Shown in pieces: positions 15,190 through 28,367 of a DNA stretch of 64,000 nucleotides. Source of the DNA: Gymnogyps californianus (taxonomy: Eukaryota; Chordata; Aves; Accipitriformes; Cathartidae). The stretch lies in the NCBI RefSeq assembly GCF_018139145.2, contig NC_059471.1, positions 208,463,494 through 208,527,493 on the forward strand. Direction: 5' to 3'. A program made the translations under genes and the position numbers. How positions within the stretch are numbered: the first letter of the stretch is position 1; every line of letters begins with the position of its first letter. Under the pieces are notes generated by a model. That model saw only the letters and a program-made list of their open reading frames with translations. It ran no database searches and was not told where the DNA came from.

Positions 15190-18073
15190 TTTCGTTGAGT
15201 TTACCACCTGTTTAATTTGACTGTGTGAGCCTCCGTGACAACTCCAGGTTCTTCTGTTTCTGAAAAAAGCTGGCAGAAATGCCATTCACCCAGTAGATTT
15301 ACCAGGTGGAATATAACTGAACTGTTTCTGTCAACATGAAAGGGAGCACAGACACATCTATCAAATTGACACAGTCCCTACACTTGATGAGCTCAGTGGA
15401 ATGAGTCTTCCACCTCCAGTTTTTGTAATGCCAATGAGTGATTAATCAGAGATATTTTTGACATGAGAGCATTTCAAGGTGAGAGAACCAAGAAGACTGG
15501 TACTTGCCAGTAAGAACTATAAATAAACTTTTCAGCACTAAGACTCCTCCAAAGCTATTTAAAGAGGCTAAAATTTTATGGATTGCTATTCCCTAAGGAA
15601 AGGAATGCTATCTATATTTTAAAGTGTGTCATTTCTTCATAGATGCAGTCATGCAGAGAGCAGGTAGGACTTTAGCTTCCTTCATAACCACAGTAAATCT
15701 ATCCTTGTTCCTTTTCCTTATGCTATTGATAGGATTTTCAGACCTGACCCAGTGTTTTCTGTTTTTAGAATTAGAGGAATTAATTAAGTTGATGGGATTT
15801 TTCACAGTGAATCATGTTCTTAGAAAGGCTAATGAGTCAAGATATTAGCTTGTAATGACATTAGTATACGTTTACTTGATGACTAGGTATATACGCTAAC
15901 TTAAAGTCACACAGCATTTCAGCAGAAAAAGTGACTCATGATTACTATACAAATTACTAATATGTAATTGTCATTTACAGGTAATGACATATAAAGTTTT
16001 CTGTATGTGATGTGAGAGACAGCAAATAACTTGAAAAAGAAATGAAGGCTAGCCTTTATTTTCAGACAGAACAACATCAGCAATATTGGTAACATTAGCA
16101 GTTTGGCTGGATTTACACAGATCAATATGAGAATGATTGAAGACCTCAATGGCCTTTAGCACTTCCGAAGGGTAGAGGTTAAATGTGCATCAGCCATACT
16201 TCCACTAAAATAAACAAACAAAACTAACACTGAAGTAGTCAAATATTCTTTGTTGATCTATGATAGCCATCTAAAATAACATAAAAAGTAAACTAGATAT
16301 AAAGGCAAGATTTAAAAGCTAAATGACAGTAAGGGGAAGTGTTTGCCTTGTATGCTATAGTAATGGTACATTCTGCAGAAAGCATTTTTTCTCTCTGACA
16401 GAACATTTAACACATCAATAGTAAAACATGTTCTGGGACATTATGTGGACAAATTCAACAGATGAAGTATAGTGATTTTGATGGAGTTGATTTATGCCAA
16501 CATACTCAAGTCTAAGATACTTTTATAAAGGTCAGATCCGAAACATGACTGATCATATGATGGGAGAATGAAACAAAGGAATAAATATTTTACTGTCTGT
16601 CTCTCTATAAAATATGAATAAACCTTCAAAATACATTATGTGAACAGACAGAAAAGCAAACTGCCGTGTCTGAACTTCTCCTGTAGCTATTGTAAATCCA
16701 AGATGTTCTTGACCACTGCTAAAATATACCTATAAGGTGAATGAAAAACTTCTTTAAACCTCAATTTCCACAGAAGTTCCTGACAAGAGAAACAAAAAGA
16801 CCGGAGATAATTCCAAGGAGTAACTGCTCATCTTCTTTCTTGAAACGTCCAGTCTCGAGGAAATGTTGAATAACCACATTCTCCTCTTTACCTGCTCGGT
16901 ACTAAAACAACGCATGCATGATCTAGCACAGTTATGAAAGGCCTACTCTTTTGTATGGAGGGAGCCAAAACAAATACTCGCTTCAAAACACACCAAATTA
17001 AGGTCAATTCTTTCATCATTCGTGTGCAATAAATAACACTATTCTATCATTTGATGAGTAAGATACTACCTACTAAATATGAATGGCAGAATCATCTCTA
17101 TAGGGCAAAAAGGAAGATACTTTTGTTGATACATCATTTCATTGACACCAGTGTATGTGCACCTTTTTTATGTATATCATTAAAATATTGGCAAAGAAAC
17201 CACCAAGGATGTAAAAAGCAGCAGGATTAATGCAGGTGACACTGTTTTGTAATACCCACAACATATTTAAATTATTCTTTGTGAATACATTCTTTAATCA
17301 ATTTACTCAGCTTTTCTATCTGCAAAGTACTTTTGATTTAATCATGACTTTTGTTGTATGTTTACTATTCAGAAAACTTATGTGAATTGAAGTCTGCCTG
17401 GCAGAACTATTCTTCCTGCTTATCTTCTTTCTTTTGTTATTTTTTTTCCTGGATATCTGCCTTTATTAAAGAAATAAAAATAATTAGTTGAATGAACTAG
17501 AAACAAATGTATTATATTTTTGTCCATGGATAAACTGACATTTCAGGTGCCTACAGATATTCATATGAAAAAAGGAACTAGAAAATAGTTATACAGAGAA
17601 GGGACCATTTATGTGATCATGGATAGAAATAAATTGTTATTAGACAGAATTATCACATTTGTAATAATCCTAGAAAATTTAATGATAATAAGTTGAATTC
17701 ATTTGACCTAGCTTTAGTTGCCTAAAGGATGATGTGTAGTCTCATGCAGTCTTCTTAAAGTCAATTAAATGAGGAAGACACTCCCAGTTCTTGAAACAGA
17801 GTTCTATGGTAGATAAAATAATTGCCCTTCTGTAGATGCTTCTTTTTCTCTGTTGCCTGTTGAGGCAGGTTGGATGACTATCTTAAACTGGAAAACTAAA
17901 GTTAGGTCAGATAAATTCAGTCAAGTCTGACTTTAGGGAATTTCAAAAAAAAATTAGTGCATGTAACTGAGAGAGAACTGGATCTGTGATCTATTTGACC
18001 TGTGCAACTAAGAAAAGTAATCCCAAACATAGATACCTAGATGATCAAGCCAGGTTAAAGATCTTCAAAATAG

Positions 18074-18115
18074 CACGTCCATGATATACGTTGATGATAC
18101 ACGTCCATGACATAC
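18074..18115. repeat. 26-bp-spaced direct repeat
   Basis: CACGTCCATGATATAC at 18074-18089 recurs as CACGTCCATGACATAC at 18100-18115 with one mismatch, a two-unit tandem duplication with a 26-bp period. It lies about 300 bp downstream (in PCLO sense) of the PDZ exon donor. Confidence 0.7.
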
Positions 18116-18417
18116 AGTTGGACTCTAGCCACATTGTCTTACTCCCAGTGCAGACAGCACGCTGGCACATATTACTGAAGACATGCCATAATACTGCTCA
18201 TCATGGCAATTCTCTTTGGCTATAGAAGTCACATAATGACCTTCTATCAGTCCTTTTCTGCTTTAAGACTGATGGAGGTTTAGAGGGGCTCTCAGATGCC
18301 CCTCACTCCTTGTACAAGATTACACCTGCTGTGCAAGAGAACATATTTATGATATATAATTCTACCGAACTCCCAATGCTCCTGTGGTTCCATTTTTTGA
18401 TAATGCATTTATCTTAC

Positions 18418-18543
18418 CTTCTATCAGCTTCCCTGTCTGCTCTGCGTTGCCCCCAGGCAAGATCTTGGCAATGTAAGCTCCAGTTTCCCCACTGCTTCCA
18501 GGAATTTCTTTCCCACCTACAACTCGGATTCCCAGTCCATTGC
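18418..18543 (-). CDS. PCLO: PCLO 126-bp exon: first part of the PDZ core
   Basis: The acceptor is CTTTTGATCACAG and the exon opens GC AAT GGA CTG GGA. It completes the split Gly codon to read [20 protein letters not shown], then [23 protein letters not shown], and ends at GAAG|GTAAGA. GLGI is the carboxylate-binding loop of a PDZ domain; the [17 protein letters not shown] stretch is the conserved PDZ core, where incoming ligands bind as C-terminal peptides. Piccolo has a single PDZ domain at this position. The exon is symmetric (phase 1 at both ends). The rest of the domain (the segment usually reading MQVLEWNG.PLTSKTYEEV) should be in the next exon to the left; I searched 1-18417 by eye and did not find it, so it probably lies outside the window. 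Confidence 0.95.
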
Positions 18544-21500
18544 CTGTGATCAAAAGAAAGAGAAGACTTTAAACAGAGATGAAGCACTGAATAATTCACT
18601 GGAAAGAAAGGAAAAGAACAATTCATCAGAGGTTACTGAACGATGTCACCAATAACTTCTGGCTATGGCTGGAAGATTAAGGTTAACCGCAGTCCCATCT
18701 GCCACTTTCCCAAAGAGTTTGGATAGAAGCGTTTCAGCGAAGGAAAAGATCTTGAGTGACTACTGTATGACTGACATAACACAAATAACTGATTCTTTAA
18801 AAATTACATTGAAGCCAATCCTGCCTTCTTCTGACAGTCTTACTGCGCTGCAAAGGGACTATTTGCATGGCAAACCTGTTTCAAGCAAACCATAATTTGC
18901 AGTATTAATTAAATTGCATTAAATTGCTAGATATCCATGTGAAGTGTGGATTCAAAGGATAGCTTTATCATATGCCTAAAACATGCATGCAATTTAGCTG
19001 AAAAATTATAGTAGCTGAGCTTTTAGAATCACATAAATATGGAGACAGACAGAGATCACTGAGCTCCAGCAGCAAAGCAAGTACATTTGCAGGAACCTAT
19101 ATTTGACAGATGCTATTATTTTTCTTAAATATTTGCTTTCAATTGACATCTTTTACATCAAAGGATGTATAAATTATCAAAATGGAAAAAGCCTACAATT
19201 GGTCTGTGTAACGCATCATCAAATCTAACATTTTCTCCCTTTTTGAAAAATTACAAAGATGAAAATATTTTGATCACTCCAATTATTTTAGCTGGAGAGA
19301 AGCAGATCACTAATCTCCCTTATGTACAGAACAATGAGAGTGAAAATAAAAGCTTAAAAAATAGCCTCATAAAACTAATCTTATGCATTGCCAATTTTTC
19401 ATGCTATCTCGCTTTTTAAAAAAATACTTCCCATACAAGAAAAACAAATTTCTTCTTTGAAGAAAAAGAAAATTTCATATGAGACGATTCACACTTTGAT
19501 CTGGGAATGTAAAGGCTGATTTTCCCACCTTTACTGTAATGGCTAAATAATTAATTTTCAATTTATTAATTTAATAAGCCAAACCTGCTGAGTGATTAGA
19601 CTAATCAGCTATAGGAAGCTCACCACACAATGTCTTTGCAAAGCTTTATCTTTTTAGATTAAAGTATTTCCTCATAATGCTATTAGTGTTTGATAAGTCA
19701 TCCCTGAGTTTGTTTTAGAAGCAAGATAGCCACTTTGAGTTTCTGGCCAAAAAAGTTTCCACTAGTTTTTCTATCCCAGTTTAGCTAAATCTGTATCCTT
19801 TGTGCCTCAGCCTCATAATTGCATAATAGACATTTTCCAAACAAGCATATTTTTTTGTCTTTCAGAAGATGCCTGGTGTTCAGATACATGCGTGGATCCT
19901 GTACAGCACAATATAAAGGTAAGGAAGGCCACAGTAGACTCATGACTGACGGGGTTTAGCAGGGACTACTTAACGTGGAAACAGCTCACTCCACCACTGC
20001 AAGCCTAGACCAAAAGGGTGTATCCCTCTAATACGCTGATAAAACAGGCGGGTGACAGCAGCCAAGGAAAACTAATGGTGAGGAATTAAAAGGAAATATA
20101 TGAGGGTTGTTCTGACAGCTACAGCACAGTAATTAGTGTACATAGGTATATTTAATGCACTGAGATGAACGGACCGCTATATAAATCAAGCAGTATGCAT
20201 TGCTGGAGCGTGCAAGAAGTTCAGCCACAGAACTGGTGGTGCGGGCTGGTGGCACCTCAGATGACGGGTACAGATCAGTCTTGGGGAGATGGTATACTTC
20301 CATTAGATCTATGTTTTGCGACCTAACGTAACACAGTTTGGGTGGGGATTCAGTGATGGGATGACCACTGGTAATGTCCTATCAGTATACAGAACTTTCA
20401 GTGAATGATTTCAGTGTGGGCTGATGGCCAAGGATGAGTTTCAGGGGTATTGTGGGAATAAGGCATGATATGGCTGAGAGCTAGTGTACGATAAGTGGTA
20501 TGACCTTGAATTTTTACAAAGGATGATCAAGACTCTTTGCAGACCAGATCTTGTGCTCTTTATCCACCATAGTGCATAATAGGAGAATTGATTTTGGTAT
20601 GGTACTACTGGGAGTACAGGTAGGAGTTTTGTACGCGTATGTTGAACGTAATTCACCTCTAGATTATATTTATATCCAAGTTTGAGATAAAGTTCAGATC
20701 TGTCATATAAACCCATTTCAGAGTCTGTATTTTTGTTTTAACTATGTGGTGATATTTAGTCTTGATACTTTCAGAACAGATAAGAGATTTAGGGAATATG
20801 TAAACTCAACCTTATGACAACATGAACAATAACTCTGTAAGTTACAACTGTACAAAGATTTGATATGGCAAGAATGTCCTCTCAAGTTTACTTTGTTTTT
20901 TGTCCAGTGCAACTTTGCCAGTTCAAAACCCCACTATGAAATGCTGTGCAGGCATGTCTAAATATCTTCAGAGTTGTGAATACTCAGATGATAGCGTGAA
21001 ATTTGCTAGTAAGTTCCTTGAAATTTTTGCTAAAAATTTTAGCCCGTTTGGCCCCTCTCTATGTGTTTGTCTTCCTTTTTTGTAATTTGAAGACCCGAGC
21101 AACATCTTTAAGAAAGTCAGCTTCTTGTAAGACTTTACACCTGGGAATGTAAAGTAATGCAAATGTAATGCAAAAGAACGTAATAACGCAAAAGAATGTA
21201 AATCTTTTTAAGCCTTTTTTTGGACATGACAAGTGAACAGTTGTCTCTCCCTCTTTTAACAGCAAATTAAGAATTGGAAAAGTATAAATATTTCAGCTTG
21301 AGGGGGACCCTCTAAAAAAAATGTAGAGAGACCCATATAATAAACATAAAACAATACCACCTAAATACCCAAGCTAATTACAGGCATGGGGAATATAATT
21401 AGATTTCTGCTACAAGATAAATCCATCATGGTAGTTAATATTCCTTTAATTATAAACTTGGTATGGATGATAATTGATTAGCTAAACATATTGCTGCTTG

Positions 21501-23548
21501 GCTGGTTTCTAACACAAATGATTTGATATACAGAAAGGATGCTGTGTTTTAAACAATAGCCATATTGGCACTCTGGGACTGTGCTATGGGAAATACTAAG
21601 ATTATTTTTGTTGAGGAGAGTAATTTTTCAGTGTAATTGGAACAAACTGCATAGTTATTTTAAATTAATTACCTTATTTCAGTGCAAATTTGAAAGTTAG
21701 CACTGGTAAAGTTCATTTTTCCCGACTTGATAGGGAAAGCAAACCCACCATTCTAAGGATAGGTCTAAATGTCCTTTACAAAAGTTGAAAAATACAGTCT
21801 TTAAAAAAATAAGCAAAAATTGCATAAAGCAAATGCACACCCCTATAAAAGCTTTTAAACATGAGGCCATCCTTAGGACTTAGAAATTCCTGTGGGCTGC
21901 TCTGCACATTTATCAGAGGACTTCTGATCAAACACTATTGAAAGACTCATTAATATGTTACAGATCTGAGGCTCACAACTGGGAACTATTAAGTTCAGCA
22001 AATCCAATAAATAACTATTCTTAGTATACAACACACACAAACTTACTGCCAACCCACACAGTCAACATATGGACTTTTCAACATATCAGTAGGAATGGAC
22101 ACTTTTCATCACATCATAGGGAAGTAACTCTACAGGGTCAGAGTTTTCTTATGATACACTATACTAGTATACCTCTGATAGCTTAATTGTAACAGAATGG
22201 CAGAGAGGTGGTTTGTCATATAAATGAGTGTACAGACACTTGATTTCAGAGGCAATTCTATGGATACCTAAGCTAGATAACTGAAAATCATGGCTGACAT
22301 ATTGGTGCTGATTTTGCAAATCTAAGGCGTTTGTCCATATTACTGCTAATAAAATCAATTATTTTCCATGCTAATATATAAAGATTTTTATTCCTAGACA
22401 CTTTGAAAAGGCTTGTGATTTTATATTTGCAGATTTTAGACTCAAATATTTGACTGACATTGTGTATTAAGTCGGACCACGCTTGCTAAGGGACAGCCAC
22501 TGGGCGGGGCGGTGGTGGTGGTGTGTGTTTGCACACCTTCTTGTTGCTGGACAAATCAGAGGGTATTTATTTAATTTAATTTGATCTATTTGCACTAAAT
22601 TAGAAAAATGTATTCCACGATTATTATGTTGCAAAAGCATTACTAGAAGAAATATTTTAACTTAAATAACAACACATCCAATTCCTGGCAGTCAGAATGA
22701 ATGAGTTACTTTTTGCCCAATGAGCTTTAAGTTCTTTGTTCTGGCTGACAAAGAAATATTGCTTGGATGTTGCTGTATTTTCTCATGTGAAGATGGGATT
22801 CCAAATCTGTTTATACTGTATCTATTGAAAATATTGAGTTTACTACTTCTGCTTGCAATGACATTGCCCAATTTATCACCTTGAATGCAGATAGTTTAAA
22901 AATATCAATCATATGCTTTCTCAGATCTCTTTTCCCTTTGTTTTTTTGATTATTTTTTTTTTAAATTTTTGAATCTTAATTTCCATCTCTCAGACTATTT
23001 TGATATAACCAGACATTCATCTTTCAATTTTAGATTTTCAGATTAATGAACTACTGTTTTCTTCTTTAGAAGACACAGGACCAGTTAACCATCAGAAAGT
23101 GAATCACCGTGCTTTGAATGAGAGAGGGCACCTTTCTGAACTCTGAGTATTGATTTCTATGGGAAATGTCTTCAGGAAAACATCACTTCAAAGGGAACTT
23201 TACACATTTAAGATCCAATCCTTTTTAGGATGCTTCAAAGCTAGAAGACTGCTAATTAATTGCAACTGTTTTTACTGATCTCCCAAGGCTGTGATCTTAC
23301 TCTCCTATCTAATCTTAACTAAAGCCTTAAGATGCAGCCCATGAAGCAAAAAAAGCCCCCCCAAGCCCCCACAACCCAAAACCCAAAAAGCCTAATGCTA
23401 AACTTTAACAAGATAGATCATGCAACTCAATTGGTTTTAAACTTTGATAAACAAAAAAATATGGATACTAAATTATTACAGTTAGCTTGTGAGCCACTGA
23501 TTTATATAGCTGAAAATACAAACTTAGAAGCTTTAGGTCACCTGCCTA

Positions 23549-24632
23549 GTGGATGAACAGAAGGCAGTGGATGTAGTTTTTCTGGATTTTAGTAAGGCTT
23601 TTGATACTGTCCCTCACAGCATCCTTCTGGACAAGTTGTCCAGCTGTGGGATGAGCAGGTTCACGGTGTCCTGGGTGAAGAACCGGCTGAAGGGCAGAGC
23701 TCAAAGGATTGCAGTGAATGGGGCTACATCTGGCTGGCGACCAGTCACCAGTGGTGTTCCTCAGCGTTCAATTCTAGGGCCAGTCCTGTTCAATATATTT
23801 ATCAACGATCTAGATGCAGGAGTTGAATGCACCATTAGCAAGTTTGCTGACGATACCAAACTGGGAGGTGCTGTTGACTCTTTTGAGGGACAAGAGGCTT
23901 TGCAGAGGGATCTAGATAGATTGGAGCATTGGGCAAAGATTAATAGTATGAAATTCAACAAGTCCAAATGCTGGATCCTGTACCTAGGACAGAGGGATGC
24001 AGGGCACAAGTATAAATTGGGAGAGGAGTGGCCCTGCAGAAAGGGATCTGGGGGTGCTGGTTGACAGCAGGCTCACTATGAGTCAGCAGTGTGCCCTGGC
24101 AGCCAAGAAGGCAAACCGCATCCTGGGGTGCATCAAACACAGCATAGCCAGCCGGTCAAAAGAGGTGACTGTCCTGCTGTATTCAGCATTGGTGCGGCCT
24201 CTCCTTGAATACTGTGTGCAGTTCTGCGCCCCACAATTTAAGAAGGATGTGAAGGTCCTTGAATGCATCCAGAGGAGGGCAGCAAAGCTGGTGAAAGGGC
24301 TGGAAGGAATGTCCTATGAGGAGCTGAGGACTTTGGGTTTGTCAAGTTCGGAGAAAAGGAGGCTGAGGGGCGACCTCATTGCTCTCTACAGCTTCCTGAG
24401 GAGGGGAAGTGGAGAGGGAAGTGCTGAGCTCTTCTCCCTGGTATCCAGTGATAGGACTCGTGGGAATGGTTCAAAGCTGCACTGGGGGAGGTTTAGAATG
24501 GACATTAGGAAGCATTTCTGTACCAAAAGGGTGGTCAAACACTGGAACAAGCTTCCTAGAGAGGTGGTCGATGCCCCAAGCCTGTCAGTGTTTAAGAGGC
24601 ATTTGGACAATGCCCTTAATAACAGGCTTTAA
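23549..24632 (+). pseudogene. CR1 ORF2 reverse transcriptase remnant (frameshifted)
   Basis: The first frame (23549-24064) shows reverse transcriptase motifs: [14 protein letters not shown], which carries a catalytic aspartate, then GVPQ.S.LGPVLF, then FADDTKL with the paired catalytic aspartates near 23843-23854. Homology then jumps to another frame (from about 24030 to the TAA at 24630-24632), where [18 protein letters not shown] and the conserved C-terminal block ending [10 protein letters not shown]...FKRHLD are read. The shift lies near GAGTGGCCCTGC at about 24026-24035 and reflects a small indel. In the GVPQ motif the usual Gly after Gln is Arg (codon CGT), a likely inactivating change. 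The N-terminal endonuclease and the start of the reverse transcriptase are missing. Confidence 0.9.
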
Positions 24633-24700
24633 CTTTTGGTCAGCCCTGAAGTGGTCAGGCAGTTGGACTAGATGATCGTTGTAGGTCCCTTCCAACTGAA

Positions 24701-24744
24701 ATTATTCTATTCTATTCTATTCTATTCTATTCTATTCTATTTTA
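24701..24744 (+). repeat. (ATTCT)n tail of the CR1 copy
   Basis: About eight ATTCT units follow the CR1 3' UTR. CR1 elements normally end in a few copies of an 8-bp unit close to ATTCTATG; here this has become a pure 5-bp microsatellite, presumably by slippage after insertion. Confidence 0.85.
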
Positions 24745-27700
24745 ATGAAGATTTCAAGTGTCTAATAAATGAAGAGTTACTTTTGAGAGAAATCCATACT
24801 TAGAGAAAAATATTAATAAAATTGAATGGGCAATAGCTTTTTTGCTTTTTGACAATTAACCTACTTTGTGACTTTCAGAAGGACATTTCACTGGTCATTT
24901 CATATCCTTCCAGACATCACAAACTGTTTCAGTGATGCATATTCATTATAGATATACATATATATATAAAAAAATGTATATTTGAGTAGTGACCAATGAC
25001 TTGACACTAATAAATTCTGTCACTGGTGACCTGGCAAGCATCACTGCAAAAGTATTTTAAAAATTCATCATTCTCTTTTCCTTAATTCCACCATTAGGTA
25101 CTTTGTGTCCAATTAGACTTATTTATTCTGAACTTGTGTAGCTCAATGTATCTCAGCCCACTATGAAATCGTATCCCCTCGTATGTGTGTTGTGCCACAG
25201 TAGCAACACAGCAGAAAGACTATAATTTATTTTGCTGGAGTAGGCTGACAATAATCTGAGCTCTGCAATTACAATCTGGTCTTTTTTGTCCATTATGGAG
25301 ATAATAAAGGTCAGATTGCTGCCAATTTGTTGCTGTTGCTCTGGTCACAGGGAAGCTCATGAAATCTTAGCATCTTTTTACTACTTTGCTGAGCAGCTCC
25401 ACTACAGCCATCAAAGTATAAAGAGCCCAGATTTCCTGGAACTATTTCAGCATCTAAGCAATGATTAGACTTGCCTTTCCAAACAAATGTCAGTAACTCC
25501 TTACATAAGTTAGAGGTTAAAAAAAAAGAAAAAAAGAACAGAGAAAAACTGAGTAATTCAAGGCACACCAGGCTTTTGCTGGTGTTGGTGTGTGTTGGGT
25601 TTCTGTAGCGGGGAGGGGATCCTGCCTTTACACAAAGGTGCAAATTAAGTTTCCAGGGATGTTTTCTCTTATAAAAGTAAATAGAATTCCAGCACTAAAT
25701 TCAGGGACTAATATTGTTTAATTATTAGGTAAGCCCCATACAGTAGCAACAACTTCAATACTGGCATGAGAACGCAGGCACGTGACCCAGAAGCTCTGTG
25801 CAAAAACTGTTCATGTGCTAACTCAAACAAATATTTCCTCTGGGCTAATTTTTTGAAGTATGAAACCATTTGTCTGTCTAATTAGATGAGCAAAGAAAGT
25901 AAAGAAGCAATTAGAATGCACAACAGATTTTCAGTAATCACACATGAGTTTGTGCAAACTGGCATAGGAAACTGTAAGTATGAGCATCAGCAGCAATCTG
26001 ACTCTTGTCAGATATAGAGCTACATGAATTTTTAATAGACTTTTAGGTGACTGATTTTTTGAGAAAGATATTAAAAAATACTACTGATTTGGATTTCTAA
26101 GATCCTAAGAGCATGTCCTTCAAGATGGTAGCTGAAAATCACTATTTATTCTGGTTCTGGAAAACCATGGTTGTTTTACCACCTTTGGATATTATGTGCT
26201 TTGAAGTTGAAACTATACAGAAGTAAAATGGGAAAAATTGAAATGGGCTTGAACTGCAAAATGCAGATGAGGGCTACAACACATGTTTCTGAGTACTTTG
26301 AAATGGAAGATATGTTTAAATCTCAAATAAAGATTAAGTGTTTTGTTTCAGATCCATGAGCCAATGCACAGACATTCCACCGAGGGAAGAAAAAAACACA
26401 AGACCGAAAACGATTTTCATCACTTTCTAACAATACTTTCAAAAACAAAATTAAAAACCAGAAGGCTGAATCATAGCAAGGAAGCATAAAGGTGACCTTT
26501 TTAGGTCAAGGTCCAATGCTAGCAATTAGAAAAATGCATCAGGATAAAGAACGAAAACGAGACATTAGGCGTGAAAGATTTTGCAATGTGCCAACATACC
26601 ATGCTATAGCAATGAGAACATATCAATCAAATCAAACAATAGTCTTCCAACTCTATTTGGCTGTGAACAGAGACAGAGCATACCTTCCCCTTGTGTTCAT
26701 TTACTAGACATTATCTCCCCTTTCCTCCTCCAGCCTTATCTACGCCAGACATATGCTAGGGTGCTGGTAGGCCCTTATCTGTCAGAACAATTTTACACCA
26801 CGTTCCATTGTCTGTATGAAACAGAATTGTCAGCCGCAGAAAAAACAACGATGACTTCTCTTTGGAGAGTTCAGACTTAAAAGTTCTGTGAAGAAATGCA
26901 AGCTATTTATTTAGATATCATCGTTGTGATAAAGCAATCTGGGAAGTCTGGAGAACAGACAGAAAGGAAACATGACAAAGCAAATAAAACCAAGTTAGAT
27001 CAGGTGCTTGGAAAGCAGCAGGAAAAGTAACGTGTATAATCAAATCCAGGGTAAATTTTTATTTGCATTATTATTCCTGTGCGATTCTCTAGAATACATA
27101 ACATGAGCTCCGTATCAGAGCTCGGTTGTCTAGATAGGTGCTCAGGAGAATTGTTTTGGTGCTTTCTAATGAAATTAGCTTAAATGAAGTTGTTTCCTAG
27201 AAACATGATTAAGCCTATTCAGTTGTTCCACTTTTTGGCCATTGGCAATTAAAGCATAAAATATACATGAAGCCAAATCCTGAGCTGATGAAATTCAGAT
27301 ACATTCCAGTTGTTTTAATAGCACAGCATTGATTTATATCAGCTGCAAATCTGCTTCATGCTGATTTGCACACTAGTTATCATCCTGAAGGATCATAAAA
27401 TGTTTTACGAGTTAGCATCTTGGAGCACTTATATCTACTTGAAAACAAGATATAGGCCTCTTCTTTTTGGATGATCTGTCACAACAGAATAAGAGTACTC
27501 AGGTATCATCTATGGTACTGTAGCTTTAAATCTATAAAAAACCTGTAGGCACTGAGATTCATTTGTGTTTACTGATAGACACCAATGGCTCAACAGACGC
27601 CACTGACTGACAGCCGAACTTCTTTGTTTAAAATGTTAGTTTTGAACTCTCCCATCCCTATCAGCTTTGGTATTTAAGAAACAGTAATAGAATTAATGTA

Positions 27701-27753
27701 AATATGATAGCATATGATATGATATACTATAATATGTAAGATATATAGATATA

Positions 27754-27787
27754 TGCTAGCTATAAAATAATGCTAGCTATAAAGTAA
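27754..27787. repeat. 17-bp tandem duplication
   Basis: TGCTAGCTATAAAATAA (27754-27770) is followed directly by TGCTAGCTATAAAGTAA (27771-27787), 16 of 17 bases identical. It sits at the end of an AT-rich stretch of GATATA-like words starting near 27705. Confidence 0.75.
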
Positions 27788-28367
27788 TGCATAAACAAAA
27801 GCCTTTAGGAAAAGAGTAGTTCTCCATTAAATGCAAAGAAGCAATCACGGCTTTACAAAGTGGCTGAACCACAGACTATTGGAAGCTGTGAGAATATTGC
27901 ACTGTGTTTACTCTGGCCTTATATTCTTAAATACCTTCTGTCAGAGCCACGATGAAGGGCTAACAAACCTTATGTCTGACCTAGTAAGACTGTTCTTATG
28001 TTTAATAAATTCGGGAAAATTTTGCTATCTTCAATAAATAACAGTGATGATTATTGCACCTGCTAAAAGTCTTGTCCAGGGTGTTGTGTAGACTTGTCCA
28101 ACATACAGTTATGCTAAGAAGGAAGCAAGAAACACATTTCTCTCCTTCATTTTGCATTACTTCTCCAGTAATCATGACGCTGATATTTGGGGAGCGCAAA
28201 GGCTGTATCTATCATAAATTCTTTCTATGAAGTTGGTAAACTGGAGGACAGAGTTAAGAGGAAACAGAAACATCACTCCGTCCTATTACCTACTGGACAG
28301 TAGCTCATGCTATCTATGCGGAGTGCTGATGCTATCTGAAGGTAAGATATGCCAATGGTGACACTGT

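Larger units (their letters stand above)
14682..15240 (+). mobile_element. Solo LTR of an endogenous retrovirus (559 bp)
   Basis: The element begins TGTGGCAGG and ends CCGTGACA, so it has the TGT...ACA termini of an LTR. It is flanked by ACTCT at 14677-14681 and ACTCC at 15241-15245, a 5-bp target duplication with one mismatch. Inside are a TATAAA box at 14909-14914 and an AATAAA signal at 15184-15189, about 50 bp from the right end, in the order expected for U3-R-U5 on the plus strand. The middle is GC-rich compared with the AT-rich surroundings. No gag, pol or env sequence follows, so it is a solo LTR left by recombination between two LTRs. The family is not identified; the 5-bp duplication does not decide it. 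It runs antisense to PCLO. Confidence 0.82.
1..18417 (-). other. PCLO: PCLO intron downstream of the PDZ exon (left part)
   Basis: At least 18.4 kb of AT-rich sequence with no supported exon. Every open frame here is short, lacks recognisable protein text and often has an equally long one opposite. The longest clear block is the solo LTR at 14682-15240. Small tandem duplications occur at 1308-1346 and 18074-18115. The rest shows ordinary intronic sequence with short A or T runs; I see no further gene, RNA or mobile element that I can support. Confidence 0.8.
23539..24744 (+). mobile_element. CR1 LINE, 5'-truncated, 3' end intact
   Basis: CR1 is the dominant LINE of birds and copies itself by target-primed reverse transcription. 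This copy starts inside the reverse transcriptase region and runs to the end of the element. The 3' UTR carries the typical GGACTAGATGATC and GGTCCCTTCCAACT text and ends in repeated ATTCT units (about 24704-24741). Truncation at the 5' end is normal for CR1. The copy lies on the plus strand, opposite to PCLO, and is disabled by a frameshift, so it cannot be a source element. The left boundary is approximate because CR1 usually makes no clear target duplication. Confidence 0.93.

Noticed and set aside
23332..23556. Open frame starting with Lys/Pro-rich text just before the CR1 copy
   Set aside because: It comes from an A/C-rich low-complexity stretch (AAAAAAAGCCCCCCCAAG) and is not similar to CR1 ORF1 or to any protein I recognise.
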